52,213 nucleotides of DNA from Chaetoceros tenuissimus (taxonomy: Eukaryota > Bacillariophyta > Thalassiosirophyceae > Chaetocerotales > Chaetocerotaceae): the NCBI GenBank assembly GCA_021927905.1, contig BLLK01000033.1, positions 1-52,213 of the forward strand, read 5' to 3'. Shown here in pieces: positions 44,156 through 52,213 of this stretch (its first letter is position 1; each line of letters starts with the position of its first letter). The notes beneath the pieces were generated by a model. The model saw only the letters and a list, made by a program, of their open reading frames with translations. It did not search any database and had not been told where the DNA came from. A program made the translations under genes and the position numbers.

Positions 44156-47100
44156 TTAATCAACATCATGATTCATGACTTCCTGCAACTGTGCATTCTC
44201 TTCATGTACTTCCAACCATTCCTCTCTTGCTTGAGCATTGCCAGCACTGGACCGAACAGAGTAAGAAGCCCTACGTTCTTCAAGATTATCTAGATAGTCT
44301 TGACTTGAAGGATTTAGCTCATTTTTTGGAATGTCTCCATCTGCTCCATATCCTTTATTTTCATATTCTTCATCATTTGGATCATCAATCTGATCTGGAT
44401 CTTCAAAGTAAATACCATCATTTCCACCATCAATATCTGGATACTTTTTTCGGTAGCATGTTAAAATTTTGTCAATTACATCTAAAGCAGTAGCATTCTT
44501 ATCATTTCGGAGGTCCCTTGTAAAGATATTCATCTTATTGGCCAATGTTACAACTTTCAACTTATTATCAATATAGGAATACATTGCATTGAGACACTCC
44601 GCAACATCAGATGGCATCTCAATCATCCTTGTTTCTTCGTTCACATCTTGTACTTTGACACCACCCATTCTTTTATTCTTATGCTTCACTGGTTTGAAAA
44701 TCAGACCTGTCTTTTTTATCTTTTGAGACACATTGACACACCAAGGTTCAGTATATTTCACTGTCTTGACTGTTTGAATTACTTCTTCTACAGTTGGGAC
44801 ATGATCTTGATCCCATACAAGTTCATGGTTCGTAGCAGCTGCATTCGACTCTACTTCGGAATCAGATACCATTGGAAGTGGTTCATAAGTGTCTTGATAT
44901 CTCAATATCATTTGATGTACAAGTCCCTCTAGTGTTTCAATTTCTTCTTCAAGATATGGAAGATCACCTGATGTCATTGTTTTTGCTGATTGATTTGGCG
45001 CACCACCTATACTTGCGACAAGCTGAAGAAACCCAACATCGGTTGCATCCAGTCCACGAAAAGGAATAAGATTATAGGTAAGCACACAACTTCCCTCTTT
45101 TAATGCAGCTGCTTTGTCCATAGTATTCAAGCCAAAAATTCTCATAAGTCTTGAAACTCCAATCTTATGATAGTGCTTACCACACAAGTCTTTTAGCTTT
45201 TGATCATTCAATACTTTTTTATCCAAAGCTTGCATAAGTAATGTTTGTCTTTGTTCTGCTACAGTTTGTAGCTTCTGTTGAAACCATGACATCTCTTCTG
45301 CCAAGGCCATATCATTCAATGTATCTGCATGATCCAAAAATTCCATTGCCCGCTCTTGTTCTCCTTCTGACATGGAAGACATGAGGAAATATCGCTGTTC
45401 AAATCGAAGGGCTTCTTCTCCTTCTAATGTAGGTGTATGTCGGATTGGATCAATAAATGTACCTACTTCTTTCTTTTGTATCTTTTCCAAGTCAAGAAGA
45501 AACAAGGTACCACTAAAGTCCGGATAAGTACCATAGGGTGCACCAGTATAAGACTTGATTGCGTGATGATGACGCGAACCTGAATAACCTGCAAATGTCC
45601 GCAGTAGTGTATACAGGTAAGCAATGTATATGAGATTTGTTTCTTTCGGTGACATGTCTTTGACAAATGTCTTTTGATCTCTTCGCAATGCAATCTGTAG
45701 TAATGTGAATATTCTGTAGACCGGCGCAATCATTGATTCCACTGTTCCTATACTTTCCACTTTCAGATTGAAGTTCCCATTGTTATAATGTTGGACAGCC
45801 CAGTAATGATTTCGAATCCATTCCTCTTCACCACAATACTTCAAATTAACACAGTCAGGGTCTAAAGGCTCAGGATCCTCTGATGGATGTGGGTAACATG
45901 AGACAATGGTACTCTCAACTCGGAGATAGGTACTGTATTCATTCACATAGTCAAGTCCCTTATGAAATGTTTCGTGCAAATTTAACACTCCTGTTTGCAT
46001 TTTCTTCACAGTAAAGTTTGACAATTGATCCTTGATATTTCGATTCCCATCCACTATGTCATTCTTTTGTCTCACTAGATGCGCAAGTGTATTGTATATC
46101 TTGATCTTCGAAACTCGTGAAGGAGAGTAGGGTCTATGAAATTTGTCAAATTTAAGTTCGACCCCACCTGCACGCTGGTCTCTTGCTGCAGAGTGCCCAT
46201 TGTAAAATACTTTGGAACATCTTGCATTCCCCGCACCAATAGCATCTGCCGAAAAAATCTCACTTTGAACAACTCCTTCTGTGATTTGATTATCAATTGT
46301 AGCAGTAACTTGCATCAAATACTTTCTTCGTAATGGGATATTATATGCCAAATCAAGTCTCACAAGATGCTTCTCAATATCAAATTCTGGTGGAGTGTAA
46401 TGTTTCCACATCCAAAAGTTCTCGTATGCACCATCTTTCATATTAATGTCTACCCTTGCACCAAACTTGCCTACAATAGACAAGTACCGTGGTCTAGTTG
46501 CAAATATTGCAATCAACATTTTCTCCAAGGTAATATGACTATACTTGAGACAGTCATGCTTTAATGCTTTTTTGGTAGCTGCACACTTTGGATTCAGTTC
46601 TGCACCACTGTAACCAAGATATTTGAGCGCCTTGACCAATCTCACTGGCGTCAACCGAAATCCAGCTTGTTCATCAATCATTTGTTGATGCATGGGTATG
46701 TCTACTGACTTTGCCCACATAGCAATTTCCAATGATCCTATACACACTAATATCTCTTGACCAACAACTTCTTGAGGTACCTGCTTATTGACACTGTACC
46801 CTTTACCCTTCTTCACACTAAACCGATCAATCATATCTTGTAATCGCAAATTTGCTTTTGGTACAAAGACTCTTGACGCAGCACCAAAGGTCTTTTGAAA
46901 ACCACCTCTCATGAAAACTTCCACCATTCTCTTAGCAATCATGACATCTCTCTTGATACTATTAGTATTAGATGGAAGATCATCTTCTTTGCAAAGATTT
47001 CGAAAAGCTTGATCATATGACTCCTTTTCCAAAAAGATATTCATTTTGAAACCATCGCAGTCAGTAGCAGCATCAATTGCGTTGCGTTCTCTCTCTTCTG

Positions 47101-48145
47101 CTGAAGTCAAACTTTCATCATCCTCTTCCTCTTCATCATCTTCCTCTTCACTAGTAGTGACATTCACTGTATTATCATCCACAAGAGTATCCTCATCATT
47201 CTCACTAGTATCATCATTGCTCTCATTGTGAATATTGTAATTGTAACGCACTTCAGCATCAATTTCTTCCATAGACATACGACTGGATGATTCATCATTT
47301 TCACTACTGCTTTGCATATCAGTGTCTTTTTCTATTGACATTTCATTATCGTAGATGACTGGTAAAGTCTTCTCCGAGGGGATAGCCGTAGTTACTGCTG
47401 AAGGGAGTAAGTAGCTAGGTAGGAGACAATCCGTATCAATTTTTGACTGCAGTTGCTGCTGACTTGGAATATTTTTGGTACATGCTCCGATGAATAGATT
47501 CTTTTGTAACAATAAATGATGTTAGTACTTTGCTGTAACAACTCAAGATAGTAAAAATAACTATGTTGTTTATCTTACCTCACTATCAATAGAAGTATCA
47601 TCGGAATTTTTACTTTTGTCGTCAATAATAATTTCTTCTGGAACATCAGTTGATTTCTTGTTCTTTTGTGATTTATTCTTCTTTTTGAATATGTTTCTTG
47701 GCTTCTTTTTAACCATAGCCTTCTTTGCAGATACAATGAGAGAATTCTCACTTTGATACTCTTCCTCCATGAAATCTTGATGTAAATCTCGAACAGCCTT
47801 CTTTCGCACCTGTAAATTCTTTGGTAATTTCAACTGCTTCTTCTCTGAAAATAGTGATCTTGGCTTGTCGAATTTTGCCTTTTTCTTCTTTTTCTTCTTT
47901 GCCAATTTCTTTGGATCACGATACTTGAGTCGAAGTGGTGGTTTCGCCTTTTGTACTTCGGACTTCTTCCAGTTACGTCTGCTTGACTCTTTATCTAATG
48001 TTGGTAGCTGACAAGCTTCCAGCATGTCCAAGGTGGATGGATCAATAGGTTTTGGCACAACATGCTTTGTTCTTCTAGATGTCACAACATGCTTGACAGC
48101 AGGTGCTAAACCAAGACTATTTTGTTTCCTTTGCTGATTTCGCAA
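44156..48145 (-). CDS. Large two-exon nuclear-type protein, family not recognised
   Basis: Exon 1 (48145-47579) encodes about 189 codons very rich in lysine (runs such as KKKKKKK), suited to nuclear or nucleolar targeting. Exon 2 (47500-44156) adds about 1,114 codons: an acidic tract (SEEEDDEEEEDDES), then a long globular region with FMRGGFQKTFGAAS, FWMWKHYTPPEFD, RRKYLMQVTATI, HETFHKGLDY and GYSGSRHHHAIK, and an acidic C-terminus ending TAA. The 78-base intron is phase 0. The true start is uncertain: 48145 is TTG, and an AG follows a TAG just upstream, so another exon or an ATG at about 48173 with a frame change is possible. No lesion is visible in over 1,300 codons, so the gene is under constraint or young. 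Histidine-rich HHH and HETFH could bind metal; that is speculation. Confidence 0.7.
47501..47578 (-). other. GT-AG intron, 78 bases, perfect TACTAAC
   Basis: GAG|GTAAGA ... TACTAAC ... TTGTTACAAAAG|AAT. The branch word lies about 20 bases before the acceptor. Exon 1 ends on a full codon (567 bases from 48145) and exon 2 is in frame at 47500. Confidence 0.8.
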
Positions 48146-48478
48146 AGCCTCTACCTAATAGGACTTTGGACATGAACCTAAGTGTATTTTGAAAATATAG
48201 AAAATAGTATAGGGGTTTTGGTCCAGAACGGGGAAGGGTTTGCTCTAAAAAGGTCCTATTTCCTGTACTATCAAAAACCCAATGCTGTTTGCCTGGGGGT
48301 TCAAATCCTGTTACAAAATGTTTGATTTAATAAGCAAAATGTATTCATTATAGGACAAAATGTTTTCATCGTAATAATATGTAATCTTTTTGCTTTAATT
48401 TATTGTAACATTTTATTTTTGAGTTTTGACTATGTAGATCTGGGCTCAGTATGGGTTAAGAGTACTAGTAATAAGTAT
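48146..48478. other. Spacer with pol III box-like words
   Basis: TGGTCCAGAACGG (48213-48225) resembles an A box, and GGGGTTCAAATCC (48296-48308) a B box, about 80 bases apart. CCAATGCTG precedes the B-box word, as it does at 43884. A tRNA-derived SINE is possible; no cloverleaf could be built. Confidence 0.25.
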
Positions 48479-48790
48479 GAGCACGGTGGGTGGGTCTCTA
48501 TGTTATTTATGTTAGCATAGTTCCTACATAGTAAGTGTACAAGTGACATGAGCACGGTTATTTATGTTAGCATAGTTCCTACATAGTAAGTGTACAAGTG
48601 ACATGAGCACGGTGGGTGGGTCTCTATGTTATTTATGTTAGCATAGTTCCTACATAGTAAGTGTACAAGTGACATGAGCACGGTGGGTGGGTCGCTATGT
48701 TATTTATGTTAGCATAGTTCCTACATAGTAAGTGTACAAGTGACATGAGCACGGTGGGTGGGTCGCTATGTTATTTATGTTAGCATAGTA
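48479..48790. repeat. Minisatellite, 71-base unit, five copies
   Basis: Units begin GAGCACGG at 48479, 48550, 48605, 48676 and 48747. Unit 2 is 55 bases long, lacking the GGGTGGGTCTCTATGT part. Unit 5 is partial. Units are nearly identical, with a T/G change in GGGTC(T/G)CTATG. Confidence 0.9.
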
Positions 48791-48881
48791 CTAACACAGG
48801 ACATGAGAAGTCCAGTACCTAGTTTAATTTATAGATTACATGATGTCCCCCCACGTTGTGATTACCTTGGGGAAGAGGTAA

Positions 48882-49096
48882 CAAAAAAAGAAAGAGAAAG
48901 AAAGAGAAAGACAACTAGAGGTTTTTCTAAAACCAGTCCATTTTGGTTTCGACTCCTGTTTTAGAAAAACTTACTAAACTTCTTGAGGTTTTTCTAAAAC
49001 AAGCACATTTCTCAATATGACCCTGTTTTAGAAAAACTTACTAAACAATCTTGCAAACTCATCTTTTTGGTAAAAAAGAGAAAGAGAAAGAAAGAA
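48882..49096. repeat. Two tandem hairpins between purine tracts
   Basis: AGGTTTTTCTAAAAC (48919-48933) pairs with GTTTTAGAAAAACTT (48958-48972). The same arms recur at 48986-49000 and 49025-49039, a 67-base period. AAAGAG-type tracts flank the pair (48882-48910, 49072-49096). The loops differ between the two. Confidence 0.75.
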
Positions 49097-49859
49097 CAAT
49101 AGATTTAGAGAAAAAACATGCAGCCAACGTCAAAGAACAATTGCAAAACAGGAACACCTAGAAAACACAACATCACATCTACATCCAGACAACCGTGATG
49201 CTTTTGAATCTTCTACTTGCTCAAAACCAAAAACTGAGCTTCAATTTCAAACAACTATTCCAATCACTTATAATAAAAGCTTTCTCCAAGAGACTAGTTG
49301 CTTGCATGTCTCTCCTTCCTACCTAACGGATGGACACAAACATGTTGATCCCCCGTTCTGACTACAAAGCACACATCTGCCCACTCTACTTACCTTCCTT
49401 CCCCGATGCAACCAGTACAGTGTCTACAGTAGTAGAGTATCTGCTACTTGATGAAAGTCAAAGCAATCAATCAGATGGAAAGCTCTGTATGTTGTGTCTT
49501 GTGCCATGCGTTTGAAAAGGTGCACTTTGAAATTTATGTGCAAAAGTACATGCTCGCATGCAGCACTCGCAGAGATTTGAATTTTTGAGTCACGGACTGA
49601 ATGATTCAAATTTTACAGTTTGAATTGAATTAGAGATATTTAGATTTGGAAGTAGGATTGCTTTACCTAATGATATACATACGTGATTGTGAAAAAGACA
49701 ATGACTGGTCATTGACACACATTTTAAAAAAATTTGAAAATAATAGAAAGATTTGAAATTACACACGAACGAAAGCACATACATACAGAGACAACAGCAG
49801 CACCAACACATACACATAAAAAGTTTTCAAGAGCAAAACAACAAGATCTCTAAGTTTCA
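49097..49859. other. Intergenic region upstream of the AT-hook gene
   Basis: No gene I can support. It should include the promoter and leader of the gene at 49860; an A/C-rich stretch leads up to the ATG. No clear TATA box. Confidence 0.35.
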
Positions 49860-51512
49860 ATGATGGAATTTCCAAAGCTCAAGACCAATACAAAAATCTA
49901 TTCGTCTTATACTAAAGATGGTACCGGTTTCATTCTAGCAAAAGTCATTAAACAATTCAAAGCATACAAAATTGAATTTGCTGATGAAAATGAACCAGAT
50001 GACATCTTCATCCCGAATAGTAACCACGATGGTAAGGAAGAAGTTGAGCCTGTAGTTCTAGATTTGAAAGGACTTACTACTTGGAGATATGCCGAAGAGC
50101 AGAACGATGATGAGGAAGAGGTTGAGCGACCTGTTACAATGGAAGAGGATAGACTTGAAGAGGAAGATTTTGTTGAATTGGAATTTGATATAGGTAAAAA
50201 TCAGAAGAAGTGGTTTGGTGGTGTTGTGACTGAGGAATTGGATGCCTTTCTAGTCCATTTTTGTAATAAAGAGGGAGGGAACAAGGACGACGAGGAGGAC
50301 AAACAGGACAAGAAGAAGAAAAAAAAGGATGACGAGTATGTATTTCTCATACAGTTTCCAGAGGAAGAAATCACTCAGTTGTACTTAGAAGAAGATGTCC
50401 AGTTTAGAAAGGTTCAATATGATGAAAATAATGAAGATCACCGCAAACTAATTCTGAGGAGATTTGAAGATAACTGTGCACTGATTGATGAACAGTGTGA
50501 AGCTCTAGAGGAAGAGGTAGCAAACTGTGAATACCACAAACATCTTTTGAACCAAAGAATTGCTTCAATAGAGAGTGAGAACAGTAGTTTTTCTCAAGTA
50601 ACATTCAATGAGGAGAAGTTAGCGAAGAAGAAAGAGTTTGCAGGAAACATCAAGAAGTCCGCAGAAAGACTTGTAGAAGCGATTGACAAAGGGTTGGTGA
50701 TAAAGCTGGATGCTCAAGAAAGATTTACAAGTCAATTTAAGTCGTTTCTCAATAAAAAAAAGGGGGAACACTATGAGCTGCTTCAGGACTCACTTTCAAA
50801 GTATTTTGGACAGGACGACACTTCTGAGTATGATAATACTGAATATTCTCATCTGAAGACATGTCTACTCAATGAGTTTCTTCCAACGCTAAATTCACAG
50901 TTCCAGAAATTTAGCAAGAAGCTTGAATATATCAATTGCAAGAAGAGCTATGAGAAAGTGGAGAATATTTTAGATAGATTGAAAGAAAATGTCATGATTC
51001 AAAAGGGAATTAAAAAAGAGATGGAGCATGTAATCTCAAAAGAGCTTTCAGCGCATACAAAAACAAACAAAAAAAGGGGAAATCCTGAAAGTGGTACGCC
51101 ATTACCTCATTCTAAGAAAAGACGTAGAGGTAGACCAAAAAAGGGGGATGTCAAGACACCATCCGCATCCAAGCCTGCAGCAATTTCACCAAGTAGTAGT
51201 AGTGCCAACAACAAGAAGAAGAAGAGAGGTAGACCTAGAAAGGATGCCATTCCGGAATCTGCATCCAAGAAGCGTGCATCAAATGGGAAAAAAAGAGGTA
51301 GAGGGAGACCAAAAAAGGATAGCAGCATGTCGCCACCCCAGACAAAAAGAGGGAGAGGGAGACCTAGAAAGAATAGTAGTCCAGGCGAGAGTCTAACTAG
51401 TCAACAACTTTCAGAAGCAATGCATCCTCCTCAATCACCAGCTTCAGTGTATTCCGAATCTTCAGTGGATTCTCCATCATCAGTACAGACACACCTATCA
51501 GAAGACTACTAG
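49860..51512 (+). CDS. AT-hook chromatin protein with Tudor-like N-terminal segments
   Basis: An intact single-exon gene of 550 codons ending TAG. The C-terminus has four AT-hooks, each centred on RGRP (about residues 422, 457, 482 and 500), separated by Ser/Pro/Lys linkers; these bind the minor groove of AT-rich DNA. Residues about 10-45 (FILAKVIKQFKAYKIEFAD) and 107-190 look like two Tudor/Agenet-type beta barrels, the second interrupted by a Lys/Asp-rich insert. A helical, Glu-rich middle (215-400) may form coiled coils. The likely role is a chromatin reader or scaffold in the nucleus. The Tudor assignment is by pattern only. Two adjacent ATG codons start the frame. Confidence 0.78.
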   Translation: MMEFPKLKTNTKIYSSYTKDGTGFILAKVIKQFKAYKIEFADENEPDDIFIPNSNHDGKEEVEPVVLDLKGLTTWRYAEEQNDDEEEVERPVTMEEDRLEEEDFVELEFDIGKNQKKWFGGVVTEELDAFLVHFCNKEGGNKDDEEDKQDKKKKKKDDEYVFLIQFPEEEITQLYLEEDVQFRKVQYDENNEDHRKLILRRFEDNCALIDEQCEALEEEVANCEYHKHLLNQRIASIESENSSFSQVTFNEEKLAKKKEFAGNIKKSAERLVEAIDKGLVIKLDAQERFTSQFKSFLNKKKGEHYELLQDSLSKYFGQDDTSEYDNTEYSHLKTCLLNEFLPTLNSQFQKFSKKLEYINCKKSYEKVENILDRLKENVMIQKGIKKEMEHVISKELSAHTKTNKKRGNPESGTPLPHSKKRRRGRPKKGDVKTPSASKPAAISPSSSSANNKKKKRGRPRKDAIPESASKKRASNGKKRGRGRPKKDSSMSPPQTKRGRGRPRKNSSPGESLTSQQLSEAMHPPQSPASVYSESSVDSPSSVQTHLSEDY

Positions 51513-51686
51513 ATTTAAGTTTCAATGTAACATAACACAGTATCTGTACAATGTATTGTAGGTAGGAATTGAGAAATTAAGCCATTGGAGTACCATGCTG
51601 AAGAATGCACATAGGTACACACATACTCTAATGATCCTCGTCGAGTTATCATAATTATAGGTTATGAACTCTATTCTCAAAAATTA

Positions 51687-51709
51687 TCTCAAAAAAAATT
51701 TTTTTGAGA
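51687..51709. terminator. Perfect palindrome TCTC-A8-T7-GAGA after the AT-hook gene
   Basis: Lies 175 bases after the stop codon. The arms are fully complementary apart from the odd central base. It may act in 3' end formation or simply be a cruciform-prone repeat; function is inference. Confidence 0.3.
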
Positions 51710-51802
51710 ATTTATGTGACGATGTGGCAATGGTATGTTTTATTGAGATGAGTCCAAGCCTAACCACTTTATGCTGCTTGCATATTCCAGATATTTCAAT
51801 TC

Positions 51803-51810
51803 TATATAAA
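51803..51810 (+). promoter_or_regulatory. TATA-like TATATAAA before the last gene
   Basis: Only 17 bases before ATG 51827. If it acts as a TATA box, transcription would begin past that ATG and the next in-frame ATG (about 51985) would be the start. Confidence 0.3.
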
Positions 51811-51826
51811 ATTTCGTACTACAAAA

Positions 51827-52213
51827 ATGTCAGGGAATCTTGAGAATAAAGATTCGACATTGGATATCTATGAGATCACAGCATCGCTGCTCCTTCCATT
51901 TGAAGAACTAGAACGGAGTCAAGGGCAACCAGAACAGAAAGATGAACCCCTAACCCTTAAAAGAGTTCTAATTGCAGCTATGGACAAGGGACAAAAACCC
52001 CTGCTACCAGAGGAAAAGAAATGTATTCAAAAGAAACCCCCTAAGCAAAATCAGTTTTGGACAACACTCAGCAAATATAATTATCTAGAGCCCACAAGGT
52101 CCTGTCTTGTCATAACTATAGAGCAAGAGAAAGATGATGAAGACGGAAAGTTCTCATTCCTTGCAGAAAAAGGGTATAGTAAATATTATTATGAGCCGTT
52201 TGGTACAGGTGAC
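51827..52213 (+). CDS. Unrecognised protein, 5' part, runs off the window
   Basis: 129 open codons from ATG 51827 to the edge with no stop. The sequence is charged (PEEKKCIQKKPPKQ) with a Trp/Tyr-rich part (FWTTLSKYNYLEP). I see no known motif. The reading is supported only by length and unbroken frame. Confidence 0.4.
   Translation, partial: MSGNLENKDSTLDIYEITASLLLPFEELERSQGQPEQKDEPLTLKRVLIAAMDKGQKPLLPEEKKCIQKKPPKQNQFWTTLSKYNYLEPTRSCLVITIEQEKDDEDGKFSFLAEKGYSKYYYEPFGTGD

Noticed and set aside
47046-47231. Plus-strand poly-serine frame
   Set aside because: Antisense of the acidic tract in the gene at 44156-48145.
48479-48790. CRISPR-like array
   Set aside because: The units are contiguous copies with no unique spacers, in a eukaryotic context; a minisatellite explains it.

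Overview
This is nuclear DNA from a eukaryote, probably a microalga and perhaps a stramenopile or diatom relative. Evidence: host-type genes with short GT-AG introns (78 and 91 bases by my reading), one with a perfect TACTAAC branch site; a TTAGGG-type interstitial telomeric tract; secretory glycosyltransferases of algal type; and a mix of Ty3/gypsy, Ty1/copia and DIRS-like retroelements. The organism call is inference. Most of the window is mobile DNA at different stages of decay, with a few host genes between.

Layout: 1-3412 (minus) is the 5' part of a broken gene for a zinc-ribbon/transposase-like protein fused to a DEDDy 3'-5' exonuclease; it runs off the left edge. 4037-8943 is a non-coding element with about 290-base, nearly identical terminal direct repeats and no credible ORF. 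9455-10712 (minus) is a two-exon glycosyltransferase gene with one nonsense codon. 11042-11314 is the tail of a copia element. 11327-16625 (minus) is a full-length, young Ty3/gypsy element (216-base LTRs, 5-base target duplication). 17175-18520 is a broken SGNH-hydrolase-like gene. 19865-28540 (minus) is a DIRS-like element with imperfect inverted termini, a Gag-like frame, an unrecognised domain, reverse transcriptase, RNase H and tyrosine recombinase. 29253-30515 is an intact exostosin-family glycosyltransferase. 31109-32137 (minus) is a deleted copia pol. 32763-33609 (minus) is another glycosyltransferase with a frame break. About 34300-43702 (plus) is a second Ty3/gypsy element whose pol is repeated head-to-tail 2.3 times without LTRs. 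44156-48145 (minus) is a large two-exon gene I do not recognise. 48479-49096 holds a minisatellite and paired hairpins. 49860-51512 is an AT-hook protein with Tudor-like N-terminal segments, and 51827-52213 starts a further gene.

The best biological lead is that both gypsy elements, on opposite strands and diverged in sequence, have gag and pol separated by a spacer with stops, and in both a GT-AG intron of matching phase would join gag to pol in frame (35730-36108 plus; 15028-15654 minus). This suggests splicing, not frameshifting, sets the Gag to Gag-Pol ratio. The LTR-less tandem pol array, the ORF-less terminal-repeat element, the exonuclease fusion and the unrecognised protein of more than 1,300 residues are the other leads.
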